A stretch of 64,000 nt of DNA from Heloderma charlesbogerti (GCA_026122225.1 JANEZZ010002680.1:310001-374000), one strand, 5' to 3'; positions 10,401 to 23,719 are shown, counted from the first letter of the stretch. Translations and numbers: made by a program. Notes: a model not told the origin generated them from the letters alone.

Positions 10401-11132
10401 GGGGAGAGGAAGGTGTGTGGGGGGGAAGGAAGCACGTGTAAAGGGAGCCTGTAATCATCGTGCATTTAAAACGGAAGCAGAAAGCCCTGTTTTAAATGCG
10501 GGATTTTAGGCTGGTGTAAAAATGCTCATAGGGCTGGTTCGCACATGACAATAACCTCACTAACACACATTATTCCAGACAGACGATTAGGTGCTCTGGG
10601 GCTTTGTTTTCCCCTTAGTCCTCCTGCCTGCTCCCAGAAAGTATCCCAGGAGCACTCATGGCTTTGCTACATAGCAGCCTTCTTACTATTGGTACACTTT
10701 GCATGTTTTGACTTTGCGGGCTCCAGAGGGAAACCTTTCTACCTCCTTCCACCGCTGCCTCTCAGACCACTACCTACAAAGATTTTTGTGAGAAATCAGA
10801 GTTAAACCAACCATGTTTTGTTTTTTTAAAGCCTTTTCCCTTGCCTGCTAGAGAAGTGGCTTTCGTTCATCCTCCTCCTTCTCTTCCACCCTTCACCACC
10901 TGCAAAGACTTTTCTGAGCAATAAGAGTAAAACCCTCTATCCACCCCCTGCATCATATGATTTCTTTTCTTTTTTGTAAGCTTTTGGCTCCCTTCATTTT
11001 TTTTTTATTCATTTTTTTTTAAGAAGAAGCCTCCTTGGTTGCTCCTTGTAGCTATGAACAGAACCCATGGTTTGTTCTTGAGTTGTAAACTGTGGGTTGT
11101 TCATGGTTAACAAACCATGGTTTGTTAATGTG

Positions 11133-11252
11133 GCTGGGTTCAGACAACATGATAACCCACATTTCAGTGACGACCCACAATTCAACAAGAACCCACATTC
11201 AACCCACACTCAGGCACTGAGTGTGGGTTATCCTGTTATGCGAACCTGATCA
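11133..11252. repeat. Short palindromic MITE-like repeat
   Basis: 'gggttcagacaacatgataa' at the left is the near reverse complement of 'ggttatcctgttatgcgaacc' at the right. Similar 'ggttcgcac' ends occur at 10,530 and in the element at 39,819-40,017. Confidence 0.55.
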
Positions 11253-11254
11253 CA

Positions 11255-11500
11255 GGGCTTCTCCAAATTGGGGCTTTTATCCTGCAATTGAGATTGGTTA
11301 CTCACAGAAGTTTGCAGGTCCTTTACATGATGTCGTCAAACTACAGGGCCTCTCCTGTGCTTTCTGATCTTTATCCCATTTTTTAAGATCACAGATAATG
11401 AGCTATTTAAATTTAGTGAGTTGAATTTCTCCATGAAAAGTGGTAGTATAACAGCACCATCTAGTTGCTGTATAATGAAACATATAGAGCTTGCAGATAA
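11255..11500 (+). repeat. Interspersed repeat, copy 2 of 3
   Basis: It aligns with 10,125-10,400 over its full length, including 'cagcaccatctagttgctgt'. Confidence 0.6.
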
Positions 11501-11879
11501 AGGAACTCCCTGGGGAAAAATAGCAGAAGTGTGTGAAAAGGGGTGATCTTAATCCCCACAAAGAATACAGAAACCCTGGTAAAGTTGTGGGATAAAAAGT
11601 CTCTGTGTAGAGATGCCTACAGTTTCACAAAGGCAATCGTTGTATACATCATATGCCAAAGTGACCAGGAATTTGATATTTTCTGCATTTTGTGCCTTCA
11701 GTATTTTCAGCCATAGAAGTTTACTTTTCCCCATATCCATCTGCAGGAGAGTCCCCTGATCAGACATAAACCATACAATAGATACTAAAACATGGAATAC
11801 TAAGGGACATAGGACACTTTCTTACAGTCAAATAGTACTGTCCTATGTCCTATATGATCTTTAATCAGGCCTTATAGAG

Positions 11880-12125
11880 CCTTTCTACACAAGGCATTTA
11901 TTGTGCTATCATGATTCCTCACTTACAGTAGTTTGCAAGTCCTCTACACGGCACTGTTATCTTCCAGATCCTCTCCTGTGCTTTGCAACCATTTGGGGGG
12001 GGGGGTGTTCTAATAAGGAAAGTCTGGTAATAATTGTGAATGGCTGAATGAAGCCTACTGTAATTGCACAATTCTGCTATACCACAGCCCCACCTAATGC
12101 TTATTCAATGGAACATAAGGAAAGG
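11880..12125 (+). repeat. Interspersed repeat, copy 3 of 3 (diverged)
   Basis: It keeps 'agtttgcaagtcctctac', 'cctctcctgtgctttg' and a decayed 'ccccacctaatgct' block, in the same order as copies 1 and 2. Confidence 0.5.
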
Positions 12126-12239
12126 AAGAGAAAGAAAAAAAGCACATTTAAAGGAGCCGACCTTAATCCTGCAAAGAATACAGAAACAGAAGCCTCAGTA
12201 AAGTGCCCAGTTAAGTCTGTAGTGTAGAAATGCCTATAT

Positions 12240-12500
12240 TGAGAGTCAGTGCGTTGTACTGGTTCAAGTGTTGGACTGGGAGCCTGGAGATCCAGGTTCT
12301 AGTCCCCACTAGGCCATGGAAGCTCACTGGATGACTTTGGACCAGTCACAGACTCTCAGCCCAAGCTACCTCACAGGGTTGTTGTTGTGAGGATAAAATG
12401 GAGAGGAGGATTATGTACGCAGCCTCAGGTTCCTTGGAGGAAAAAAAAAGGGATAGAAATGCAATGAATGAATGAATAAATAAATAAATAAATAAATAGT
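12240..12500 (+). mobile_element. tRNA-derived SINE (squamate type)
   Basis: The head carries A- and B-box-like tRNA promoter sequences ('ggttcaagtg', 'gatccaggttctagtcc'). The body holds 'ctcacagggttgttgttgtg' and the tail is 'gaatgaataaataaataa'. The same family lies on the minus strand at 25,429-25,655. Confidence 0.75.
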
Positions 12501-12504
12501 CTGC

Positions 12505-15035
12505 CAAGTAGAGTGGCGTGGCAGGCTTCCCCGCCCCACCCCCCATGGGGCTTCCAGTCACCTAGGCTTGGACTTTACAAAAAGTAGCAATCCCATCTGG
12601 GATCAAAGTTTCAAACTTCCTTCAATGCAGGCCTTTAAAGCTCTAACTGCAGAGTCCAAAAACCAAAAACAGACTTCCTCAAGCCAAAACCTCTTCCAAA
12701 CCCTCCTAGCTCAAAAGACAGGACTCCTGGGAAAGGGGAAGAGTCCCAGCAGGGCAGCCTTAAGGGGAATGGAGTTCCTGACTCACAGTTCTCTTACATG
12801 GTAGAAACAACAGTTATAATTAAGAGCTCTGACAAATTTAGTTTAAATGTGCTCCTCCCTCCAAATGGATTTAAGAGACCCCAAGACAATAATAACTAGG
12901 TAAGTAGGGTTCACCCATTAAAATAACTAGGTAGACTAGGCCTGCTCTGAATCCCCCTCCTGCAGCTCTTAGTCGAAATGGCTTGCAAAGACCTGGAAGC
13001 CTTTTTCTCCTCCCATGTGCCCCCACCCCACCCCACCCCACCCCAATCTGCACAGGAGAGCCTGAAAGCCCCGAATATTCTTAAAGTAACAGGTCTAGGA
13101 TGGCAAATCCTAAATCACACAGTCTAGAGGAGCACATGAACAGCATCTAAATCTTCTTCCCAAAATGTAAACCAGGGACAAGCAGAATTAAAAGGGCACT
13201 TTGGGGGAGTGGGTATTTTGAGTTCACTTGGGGGGAATTCATGAGGGCTGGGGGGAATTTCCCACACACTTTAAATTTTAAAAAATACCCTGATGTGTGA
13301 ACAGAATGCTGGACTAGATAGACTTTGGTCTGATCCAGCATGGCCCTTCTTATCTTAATTATTTTGTTCAGGTGGGATGTTCACTCACAGGAAATGTATA
13401 AGCCACTGCCATGGTATATCATAAGAAAGCCAATACACATACATTTGCATCTTCTTGAGCCTGTGAGGAGACTGGAGCCGTTGCACAGTTTTGCATGTTT
13501 TGAGGCAGTCTTGTCATTATTTCATGATATGGCCAGCTGGACATTCAACTCACCTCAAGGAAAATGCTAATGATGCCCAGCCAAAGCAAACAAACCACTC
13601 AGCTGCTTCAGCATGGACAGGACTTTGCATGGAATCAACAGCCCATATAAGTCACACTACAAGTTTCATTGCATGAATAGTCCCTGAAATTGTCCCTTCA
13701 CGATTCTCAAGTACACAGAGCCTTATTGATTTTAAGAGCCGATGGCCCCCAAATGATGCCTAATCCAGGAACATTATTCTTCCTATTAGTGCTGCTGCTG
13801 CTGCTCAGTCATTCACAATATCGCTTTTCCGGAGGAGTGTTGTTGCATACATTTGCATTACTTCACCTGGTCTTAGGGGTGCTGATGCCACTGGAGGCAG
13901 GGGAGGGAGGGTCTCCGAGTAACTCCTCTATTGCACGCAAGTGAAGGAGAGAAAGCCTGTTGATTCAAAGCTGAGGGGGGAGCAGAGGGCTAAAATACGG
14001 AGAGATTTATTGATTTTAAGAGCTGATGGTTTGAATGTACGCAGATACGGGAGTGCGGAACTGTGCATTTCTCGGAGCTCAAAAAGCGATCATCCCCACC
14101 CCCCCATTCTCATCCATTTCACTTGACTGAGCATGGAAATGAGAACAGGGTGAAAGTAACTCGGTGTCTCCTATTGACTTAACAAAGCATGGGAGTGCAG
14201 TGAGCGGGGCGGGGGGCAGACAGGCCTGTCCACACATCCACAGCAATTTAATTCAAGTACTTTAATTCACCCCGACTTCCCCTGAGAGGAAACACTCAAG
14301 GAGAAGTGTTCACTAAACATGCCTACTTGGAAGTAAGTCATGCACGTCCATTGTACTTGACTAGCAGTTTCAATCACACAGGGGAAAGACAGGAGGTGGC
14401 CAGTAGTGGGAGCCTGCAGGGGCGCTGTTTTGCAGTATCGTTACTGCGACACACTGAAAACTAAAGAATACACAGAGGGGACATAGAGGGGGCGGCTGGT
14501 AGCGGGAGCATGGACAGCGCGGGGAACAAACCTCTCTCATTCTCTGAGCAGCTTCTCTACGGTTGATGACATTCACTTCAACTGGTGGGACTCCACCCAA
14601 CCCCAAAGTAAGGTGTTTTAAAGTGCTCTTGTGTGACTTGTGAAAGCGAGTTTTTAGGTGGTGTATACTTGGCTTTTCTTGCTTCATGTGCCTCTGATGG
14701 ACCAACGTCGATTTCATGAAAACCTGATAAAACCAGAAAGTGCTTCTCATTCCATTTCCATGTAGATTGGGCTCTGGAGTCTGAGATGAAGGAAAGGGCA
14801 GTTATGCTGACAAAGCTGTGGTCAAGTCATGGACCACTGTGCCCTAGGAAAGGGGCTTCATTTCTTCCTTTTTTTTTACTTCAGGAGTCCCTACCCTTTT
14901 TGGGTCTGTGGGTGCATATGGAATTTTGAAAGATATGTTGTGGGTGCTCTCACAGAATGGCTGCCATCATGGGCATGGCCAGTCAGAAAACACTCCAGGC
15001 CTATCTTCATCCAAAGGTGAACCAGATAAACCCTT
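12505..15035. other. Intergenic stretch, repeats only
   Basis: I see no gene. There is a C-rich patch at 13,018-13,048, a short CR1/L2-like piece at 13,300-13,345 ('ctggactagatagactttgg'), a (CTG)5 at 13,790-13,806, and a direct repeat 'tattgattttaagagc' at 13,727 and 14,008. Confidence 0.5.
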
Positions 15036-15040
15036 CCTCC

Positions 15041-15444
15041 AAGGATCTCAGAACGTTGTACATGAACTGGGCATGTTTAGCCTTGAGAAGAGAAGACTGA
15101 GGGGAGATATGATAGCACTCTTCAAGTACTTGAAAGGTTGTCACAGAGAGGAAGGCCAGGATCTCTTCTCGATCATCCCAGAGTGCAGGACACGGAATAA
15201 TGGGCTCTAGTTACAGGAAGCCAGATTCCGGCTGAACATGAGGAAAAACTTCCTGACTGTTAGAGCAATACAACAATGGAATCAATTCCCTAGGGAGGTG
15301 GTGGGCTCTCCCACACTGGAGGCATTCAAGACGAGGCTGGACAGCCATCTGTCAGGGATGCTCTGACTTGGATTCCTGCAGTGAGCAGGGGGTTGGACTC
15401 AATGGCCTTGTAGGCCCCTTCCAACCCTACTATTCTATGATTCC
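15041..15444 (+). mobile_element. CR1 LINE, ORF2 end and 3'UTR
   Basis: It carries 'catgtttagccttgagaaga', 'aaaaacttcctgactgttag', 'ctggacagccatctgtcagg' and the terminal 'aggccccttccaaccctact' followed by 'attctatgattc'. The last block is the hallmark CR1 3' end with its octamer repeat. It is 5'-truncated, as most CR1 copies are. Confidence 0.9.
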
Positions 15445-16155
15445 CTTCCTCTCATCCTCACAAAAACTCTGTCAAAGTACTTTAGGGTAAGACATGGTAA
15501 CTGGTGAAAGGGCCTCTGATGACAGGGATTTCAATATGGACCTTTCTGCACCTAGTCCAACACTATCCACTAGACCCATATGGGTGATAATAGTACCTCG
15601 TAATAGTTCTTCTTCCCATTTTATTTACCCCTCCCCCCATATTTTGCCTCCAAAATGAGTTTTCTAATCATTCAGAAATTATTACATATCCACTTTTGCA
15701 TGGCACTCATCTTGGAAAATGGCAGTTACCAATGATATCTGCAAAATATCAATTTATTTATTTATCCAAATCAGTTAACTTTTTTAGCATAACAAAAAAC
15801 TGGTTCAGAAATGGGATGAAAGCTTTGTCCTTTTATGCAGTGTCCATGCCAATCATGATTTTGGATTTCTTTAATATCCCAGTTGACTTTCATTTTCTCC
15901 TGAAAGATCTTGTCAAACCTTTCACTCTGTGACACTGTCATTACATTTTTCCAGTCTCCAGTGGTACCTGAGGAGAGGAGAGGATGAAATCCTTTTTGAG
16001 ATCATTGATGATTTTGCATGGAATACTAAGGATAGCTCCAGACTCCTCATGCATAGCTCCAGGTTCATCGAAATGGGGAGAGGGGAGACTGAATTAGATC
16101 CTTAATCTCCAGAACAGATGATTGGTGCTATCACCACTGAGAGTTTATGCAAATG

Positions 16156-17110
16156 ACTCTTGAATACTGGTTTGCTACTTCCTTCAATGAATCTCAAATA
16201 GAGGAGAATGAAAGGAACATTTCTGAGACTAGAAAGAAGCAAATGTCAGTCTTATACTTTTCTGCTGTTAATAAGTGATAGTGTGATTGAACTTTTGTAC
16301 TAGTTGCTTTTGAACTGCATGTGGTATATAATTAACACAGCTATCAAAATGATACATGGATTGCTCTGTAACTTTGCTAAATGTGAACTTGACTGAAGCA
16401 ACTTCTGTATCTGTATGCCAAAGATAACCTCGGTCATCAAGGGCATGGGGGAAAATGGCAATGGGTGTCGTTAGTTAAGGCCACCAGGTCAGGAACACCA
16501 TAAAACATCAATCATCCATGACAATTCTGGTGGATGAGAGGGCTGATCTAGTGTGTACTATTGAGACTTGAGTGGACAACCTGGAAAGACTTGTTCTCTC
16601 TTGGCTGTATCTACCTTGCATACTCAATTCAGGACTAATGTAGGCTTGATAGTTGGGAAGGAGAGATCCTAGTAGTCTATAGGATTGTTTGTGTTGATTG
16701 TGGTCATGGCGGGGGATTGGGGGGAACCATGCTGATGCTGTCTTGTCTGGGCTGGCTGGCTCAGGATGTCACCCATGAGGTCATACCTGTATGTGATTGG
16801 TCCTATACATGTGATTGATCACGCTTTGGATCTTGTTTGCTCAACAGGGCAATAGGACGATGCTCTGAATGTGGGGCATTTCTTGGTGACTCCCTTGCTA
16901 TGGTTATACCACAAAAGTGGGTGATCCCAGCTGCTTTAAAAGTTGTGTCTCCACTCCTGACAAAAGCCTTTTCTGTTCCCTTATTTTTCCAGTTATTGAC
17001 CAGTCAAAATATAGTATTTTAGGACATGAGCTTGACTGGGTGGTAACCATTCAGCTCGAGTCACTCCTGGTTCATAACGATTATCTGGACTCCATCTACA
17101 TGGAGCATTC
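16156..17110 (+). mobile_element. CR1-like LINE fragment, uninterrupted copy
   Basis: It is collinear with 4,321-4,568 followed directly by 6,770-7,370, and so represents the ancestral, uninserted arrangement. Around 16,800-17,080 the plus strand holds the C-terminal endonuclease block of a CR1-type ORF2 in several frames. Confidence 0.65.
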
Positions 17111-17599
17111 ACTCCGGTTCTACTGTGCCCCCAAGATGATCATGGCACATGATGCCTGCCCCTCTCCATAGCAAGTGTGATTTTTCATGCTTTTAAAACC
17201 ACTTTATTGCAAACTCATTTTGCGATGGATTTTCTCCATTGCAGTTTGGGAGTCTGTGTGACTTCAACTGCCTTTGGTGTGGGCTGGGGGGAGCAGCCTG
17301 ACTGATGGAAGGGAAAGTTCCATCATGAAAAGGTGGACAAAGGAGGAGTGAGCTAACATGTCTACTTGGAAAGAATTCACTGCCTTCAATTGCACTTTAT
17401 CGAGTACGAGTGGAGAGAGGGATCGGGAGAATTCCTTTGCCTGCTCTTTTTTTAAATCTCCATACCAGCAAATGAGTTTAAAAAGTGACCTTTACTTCCA
17501 CCAAGAAAGGGTTTAAGTTTAAAATGAAGTTTAAAATTAAATTATGCCCCCAACTCCTCAGTTGATCAGGCTGAGAGGTTTGGGATCTTTTGAAGTGGA

Positions 17600-17991
17600 G
17601 AAGAACACGTACATGCGGTTGGAGCCATGTAGTCCTGGCCGTGACTTGCGGAACTCCGCAGGTTGCAAGGACGCAAATGGCATCGAGTATGCCATGTGCA
17701 GGTGTACAGGTCTTAGTTTAAGCTAAATGCAGCCATTTACGGCTGCATTTACCTTAAACTAAGACCTTTACGGCCGCAAATGGCATACTGGATGCCATTT
17801 GCGATCGCAGTCAATCCCCCTCAGCCAGTGATACAGCATGGCGGCTGTATTGCTGGCGCTCTGGAGCCAGAGGATCCGGCCGAAGAGGATTTTGCAGGAG
17901 GTAAGTGCTCTGTTCCACCACAGACTCGGGGGGGGGGGATTCTTTAGAATCCGGCCTCACTGGGGTCCGTGGCGGAATTCTCCACCATCCC
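17600..17991. mobile_element. Truncated non-autonomous hAT-type element
   Basis: Its right end, 'ggcggaattctccaccatcc' plus 'cta', matches the right end of the intact element at 25,668-26,859. It also has a large internal hairpin (17,705-17,768) like that element. A matching left end starting 'tagggatg' is not found, so it is probably truncated. Confidence 0.5.
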
Positions 17992-18009
17992 TATCTCAAA
18001 CAGCTATGA

Positions 18010-18354
18010 AAAGGTTGAGAAGCCTTTTTAACTTTCCCTGGAATTAAAAGAGGAAGCTTACAGTACCATCCAGATGAAATCTTGGAAGAACAACTGCTTT
18101 TGCGGAGGAGCAGAAGGGCTGGAATCTAAGGTTAGTCGCCGGAGTATCATCTACTGAACGCTGTTTGAAACTCCTAAGCAATTAGGAAACACTAGGACAG
18201 ACGAGCTCCACTTAGAATTTCTGAAGTTAAACTACCAGCAGTATCTGAGGACTTGCAACTAAATCTGCTTAAGTGTTTGTTTTTCTGTTTCTGAAATTAT
18301 ACTTGCTTGTTGTGCTTTGGAAAGTGGAGGATGGCAGTACCAAAGGGAAAAAAG
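18010..18354 (+). mobile_element. L1-type LINE: 5'UTR and start of ORF1 (left half)
   Basis: A 5'UTR-like segment ends with ATG at 18,331, which opens 'MAVPKGKK'. Eight codons later the hAT element interrupts it. The rest of ORF1 continues at 28,637 beyond the second target duplication. I assign this half to L1 because of that continuation. Confidence 0.55.
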
Positions 18355-18363
18355 TAGGGATGT
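18355..18363 (+). repeat. hAT left terminal inverted repeat
   Basis: TAGGGATGT directly follows the target duplication. Its reverse complement stands at 28,620-28,628. Confidence 0.75.
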
Positions 18364-19498
18364 CAGAGAAATCCGCCTGAATTTTAAATGGGATCGAATT
18401 CTGACAAATCTGATCTGCGGAATCCTCTTTGGAATGGGGCGGCCCAGTCGACCCGGACCGGAGCTCACACGGACCCTTTTTTTTTCCTCCGCCGAAAAGT
18501 ATTTACGAAAGAAACTTCGCAAATCAGAGCGAAAGAAATAGACAGCGAAAGGGATTTTATGAAAGTATTTAATAAATATGCAATTTCCTGCGATGACGTG
18601 GCTTTCTTTCGCTGGGAGGGACGGGGTCACGAATTGCACGTAGCCTGCCTGAGTCACGAAGTGCACGTAGCCTCATCTTTTTTTTTATTGTCTGTGAAGG
18701 TGAGGTCAGGTGAGTGAGATCCCTCCAGGCCACCCCCCCACCCCACCCCCAGGAAGATAACATCATTGAGGGGAGGGAACTGACCATTTTTCCCGCCTTC
18801 ACACATAGGACGGCGGTGTGTGAGTGTCCAGCAGCCTCAGTTGCTCCAGTCCAGACTAGAGACCAGAGGCGCCGCTGCTGCAGACAGAGTGTCCATGTCC
18901 AGCAGCTGCAAGGAGTGTGTTTCTGTGTGTCCCCGTTCTACAGCACTGCAGTTCAACCTTTATTACAGTGAAGGTATGTTCTTTGATATGTTTACTTTAC
19001 CTGAATGTGCCCCTATGTTTAGTGATTTTTGGGTGGGTCGGGGCAGGGGGAACTGGGAAGGCATCCTCCAGCAGCCTGTGTTTAGGCATGCTGAGAATCC
19101 TCCATCCTCCTGGGCTTTCCAGGATTAATCAATGTGCTTTTCAACTCCAAGAGTCATGTGCCTCTATGTACTTAGTGTTTCTGAGTGATTCTGGGGAGGG
19201 CCTGCCTGAGCGGCCAAGCCAGGCCAGCAGCCTGTGTTTAGGCCTGATGAGAAGGACTCCATCCCCCAGCATCCTGTGTGTACTGTAGGCTTGTGTTTTT
19301 CAGGCCGCATGGATGGTCTACATCCTCCATCCTGGGCTTTTCAGCCTAATCTGCTGTACAATATGCCCCTATTTAGTTAGCATTGGAAGGCTGGATTGGT
19401 GGGGAACTACTTTTACACTGCACTACATCTGCGATTGTAGGCTGTTCACATGATTTCAGCTTTGCCACATGCATTTATGTCTCCTTCTGCCCAGAGAC

Positions 19499-19883
19499 AT
19501 GAACATGGAGAAAAGAGGAACCCGTAGTCAATCCAGCACTCAAAAGAGGCGTGGACGCCTGGCGAGAACATACACCACTGAGGTTGCATTTCAATGGTAT
19601 TTTAAGAATGAGATGGAAGAGGAGGAAGCTTAAGGTGTGACCAGCAGTGACAGCAGCCCCAGCAGTAGTCCACCCCGCAACCGTAAGCAGCACACACCAC
19701 CAATTACCGCCACAGAAAGTGGCACAGGCACAGCTAACCACAACTCCAGAGGAAGAGGAAGAAAGTTAATGGATAGTGAGCAGAAGGACAGTGTCTTCAA
19801 AGCGGATGAAAATGTTCCCAAGGAGACTCTACAGCGGCGGAATGAAAGTCAAGATGTCTACGTCATTCCAAAGGATGAATCTG
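19499..19883 (+). pseudogene. hAT transposase, exon 1
   Basis: It opens with ATG at 19,499 ('MNMEKRGTRSQSS') and keeps one frame to a donor 'gtaaga' at 19,884, interrupted by a single TAA at 19,631. The tail reads 'SQDVYVIPKDES', which resembles the segment after the BED finger in the main exon ('LLVPKDSNGKSL'). The exon ends in phase 1 and joins exon 2 (21,106) in a compatible frame. Confidence 0.55.
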
Positions 19884-19962
19884 GTAAGACTCTGTCATCA
19901 CAGGTGCTTGTAAATATCTGGATACAAATAAATATCTTTGAATATTTGAACAGTCCCTACAT

Positions 19963-20097
19963 TAGCCTTCTGCAACCTGCAGGCTTCCTGGTGTTTTGGG
20001 CTACAACTCCGAGCATTTTTGACCATTGGTCATGCTGGCTGGGGCTGATGGGAGTTGAAGTCCAAAACCTTTGGAGGGAACCATTTGGGGAAGACTA
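19963..20097. repeat. Palindromic MITE-like repeat in the transposase intron
   Basis: 'ttttgggctacaactccgag' and the downstream 'gggagttgaagtccaaaac' are inverted copies around a 'ggtcatgctggctggggct' centre. This is a very common repeat type in squamate introns. Confidence 0.65.
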
Positions 20098-21105
20098 CCC
20101 CGCAGGATCTTCTTCTTCAACACCACAAAACATACACGACTGTTTTACATTCATTCATATTCATTGCTGTGAACATATTTCATATTATTAAAATGTTATA
20201 TGGTACTCCAGTACTAAAGAAAACCCCAACTCTTTAAAAGAACTGCAATAATTTCTCAAACGATACACCTTTTTGGTGGGAAAACACTTCAGTGTTTTGT
20301 TCTTGCTTTGTTTCCAAAGCCATTCATCATAGTTTGCTGTCTTGTTTGGCCTTGATCTCTTTTAACTAGAGCTGCAATGTGAAGTGATTAATCAATTACA
20401 TTTCTGAGGATGGTTTTTAAAACAGGGCCTGACTAATCAGGCACTGCTCCCGGGGGACCACAAATGCACTCTGGAAAAAGGCAGTGGGATTTGCCAAGTA
20501 TGTGCTCAGGACCAGCCCTATCATTAGGTAGCAGTGAGGTGTCGGGGCACAGAACTGTGGGTGCTCCTCAGACTGCCTTGTACCTCCTCAGCCAGCTTGT
20601 TGTCCTCTGGTGTGGTGGAAGAAGCTCTCCCATTGTCACTGTTCAAGTAAGATTCAGCTATCGCTCTATGAAGGATGGAGGGGTGCCATTTTATCCTTTG
20701 CCTCAGGAAGCAAAATGCTTTGGGCCAGCCCTGTAGGTGCTGAGTCTCACACAGTGGTATAATAGAGCTGATGCAAAGGAGTGGACCTTGCAAGGGAGCC
20801 AGATATCTCCTCCCCCATGCTTTTCATACTTTTACCAGTGAGGACACGTTTAGATAACTCTCATGGAGTTTTGAAGTCTGTACAGTACATTTTTTTTGCA
20901 CCTTGTGTCATGTGTTGTTTTCTCAGTGCTAGCTAGTGCAGTAGTAGCTTACATCTGCACCTTGTGTAATGTTGATTGATTGCAATTCCAAGCTATGTTT
21001 CATAGATTTCTACAGGTACACAGTTTTATTCTCTTGGCTATTACTCATGTGTAAAAGGTGCATTTCTCATGAAACTTCGCTTCTATCTATTTTGAATCTT
21101 TACAG

Positions 21106-23719
21106 AGATGCCCACAACCGTCCTCCCTGCATCAGAGAGCGGAAGTGGGACAGAAGAACCAGGTCCACAGCTGCCTGCTGATAATCACCTCGTGGGCGGC
21201 AGCTCACGTAATTTGGAAAAAAACGGCCAGAGGACTTAGTTTCATCAGTGATCCGGACAGCAAAGATGATGAGGAGCCCTTCTATATCAATGTCCCTGCT
21301 GAGACTGAGTCTGACTCTGTGTTCCAGCCTGCTGGGTTCTTTGGGAGCAATCCCAAACCTCAGGAACAAACATCCCCTGCTAAGCGCTGGTTATCGCCAT
21401 CAACAACACCAACAACAACACCATCCACTGATGAGCAGAAACGTGCGGCTCCTGATGCCACCTCATCTGAAACTGATACCCCCATTCCTCAAAGAAGAAA
21501 TGGTCGTGGCAGGGTGAGTTCCTATGTGTGGCGCTTCTTCAAATATGCAGAGAATGACCATTATGTCGTGCTTTGCGATATTTGTAGAAGCTGTGTGCGG
21601 CTAAGAAAAGAAGGGGGCTGTGGACGAGTGGGCACGTCTCCCATGAGGCGACACATGGAGATGCATCATGCGCTTCTTGTGCCCAAAGATAGCAATGGCA
21701 AGTCCCTGCCACAACCATCCAAAAAGAACATAACCGCCTTCTTTGCCTCATCTTGCAAAGACCTAACGCAAAGCGGTCCGGGTGAGAAGGGCACAGAAGG
21801 CAACTTAGCTAAGAGACAGGTGTCAATGGAGAAATACCTCACGCTGACACAGAAATTCCCCTCCAGCATCCAGGCACAAAGGTTGAATCACGACCTGACA
21901 GAGCTCATTGCTCACTGTATGCTTCCCTTCTCCCTGGTGGAAGATGAGGTCTTCCTGCGCTTCATGAAGAGATTGTGCCCTCGGTGGGATGTCCCCTCTC
22001 GTCACTACGTTAGTGGCGTTGCCATTCCAGCCCTGGCTTCTGAAATCAGAAGGGTACTCCAACAGGATTTGAAATGTGCAGTCTACATTTAATGAGTGAC
22101 ACATGGACAAGTAATCAAACAAAGTCTTATCTGTGTGTCACCGCGCAATGGGTATCCGTCAGTGTGAGCAGCCAACTGACTCGGAGAACAGCGACATTGG
22201 CCCTCACAATGCTCTCAGGGACACACACAGCAGAAAACATCACCAGTAGCATCAGTGGCGTTGTTCAGTCCTGGTTGGCCCCCTTAAATCTAACAGTGAG
22301 CTGTGTAGCAAGAGACAATGCCTCCAACTACCTAAAAACAGCCCGTATCGCACAGCTAAACCACGTTCAGTGCGTTGCACACTGTTTGAACCTTGTGGTG
22401 TGTTCTGGATTGAGCAAGCATCTCCTAAAATAGGCAAGCTACTTAAGGTGGCCCGATCCATTTGCACCCACTTCAGGCAGTCCTGCTCAGCAATGGAGGC
22501 AATCGGCGCCATCCAATGTAGCCATGGCCTTCCAGAACACAAATTCATTTTGGATGTGTGCACAAACTGGAACAGCACATTGCACATGCTACAGAGACTC
22601 TGTGAGCAAAGAGCAGCTATAAATGACTACATTACTGAGAAACAACACCACTCCAAATTTTTTGTCACACCACAGCAGTGGCTCTGGATGCAAGACCTGG
22701 TGGACATTTTAAACATATTTGATGAATGCACAACGCTACTAAGTGCAGACTATGCTACACTGGGCCAAGTTCTACCTGTGCTAAAGATTATAGAGCGGGC
22801 GCTGAGAAAACGCCATGCTGAGCTTTGTGAGCACACTAGTGCTGTAGGCAGTCAAGTCCCCAATCCTGGAGTTAGGCTTGCTGAATTCCTTCTGCAGGAG
22901 CTGGGCACCAACAAACACATCACTTCGATGAGTGGGGACATGAAATACATTGCTGCCGCATTCCTTGAACCACGGTTCCGGGATAGCACAACAAGGGCGG
23001 TGCTGCCAAACAAGAACCCTGACTTCTGAAGTCTAAAAAGCTATTTGACAGAGAAAGTCATGGAGTGCTGCCAGAGAGATGTTCTGGATGAGAAGGAGCT
23101 GGGGAAGAGTGAGGCTAGTAGTACTACTACCTCCCCTGAAGATAATATCTGCAGCAGTAGCACCACCACCAGCAGGAGGGGCGATGATGACGCCACAGCA
23201 GCTGCACCACCAACACGACATACAGATATAGGGGCATCTTGTGGAAAGTTCTACCTGTACTCCTCAATGGCAGTGGAGCTCGGTGTAAGCAGGCAGGGGA
23301 AATGTGCCAAACCAGCCAGGAAAGGATCAGCTTATGATGTGGCTATCAAGGAACTGGAAGCTTATGCCAGAGAGAGTTTCTCGGGAACGCAGAGCAGCCC
23401 AGAGAATGATCCTCTCCTATACTGGGAGACAAAACGTGGCGTTTGGCCAAATCTGACCAAAGTCACCATTTGGCATCTATCTTGCCCTCCTTCGAGTGTG
23501 TCCTCTGAAAGGCTTTTCTCCACCACTGGCAACATTGTCACCACCCGCCGAAGTAGACTCACACCAGAACATGTCTCCACCCTTGCCTTTATACGTTCCA
23601 ACAGGAAATGGATTCCCAAGCAGCACCTCCCTCCACCACCAGCAGCTGAAACTGTCAGCATAGTAGAGCAGTCATCAAGTGATGAGGACGACCCCTTGGA
23701 TGATGGGGTCCAAACGTGA
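21106..23719 (+). pseudogene. hAT transposase (BED finger plus hAT dimerisation domain), broken
   Basis: The transposase would bind and cut the element ends and paste it elsewhere. An acceptor 'tttacag' precedes 21,106. A BED zinc finger lies at about 21,515-21,670 ('VWRFFKYAENDHYVVLCDIC' then 'RRHMEMHH', giving the Cys2His2 set). The RNase H-like core begins with 'SDTWTSNQTKSYLCVTAQW' near 22,095. The C-terminal hAT dimerisation domain lies at about 23,400-23,620 ('WHLSCPPSSVSSERLFSTTG'). Lesions are a frame change near 21,235, another near 22,080, another near 22,425, and a TGA at 23,027-23,029. With the TAA in exon 1 that makes at least five, so this copy cannot make the enzyme. Divergence still looks modest, because domains read cleanly between the breaks. 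Confidence 0.85.

Noticed and set aside
13690..13944. Leu-rich open frame with a signal-peptide-like stretch
   Set aside because: The leucines come from a short (CTG) repeat; there is no splice pattern or homologue that I recognise.
18259..18666. Open frame of 135 codons on the minus strand at the hAT left end
   Set aside because: It crosses the target duplication and terminal repeat and has no recognisable domain.
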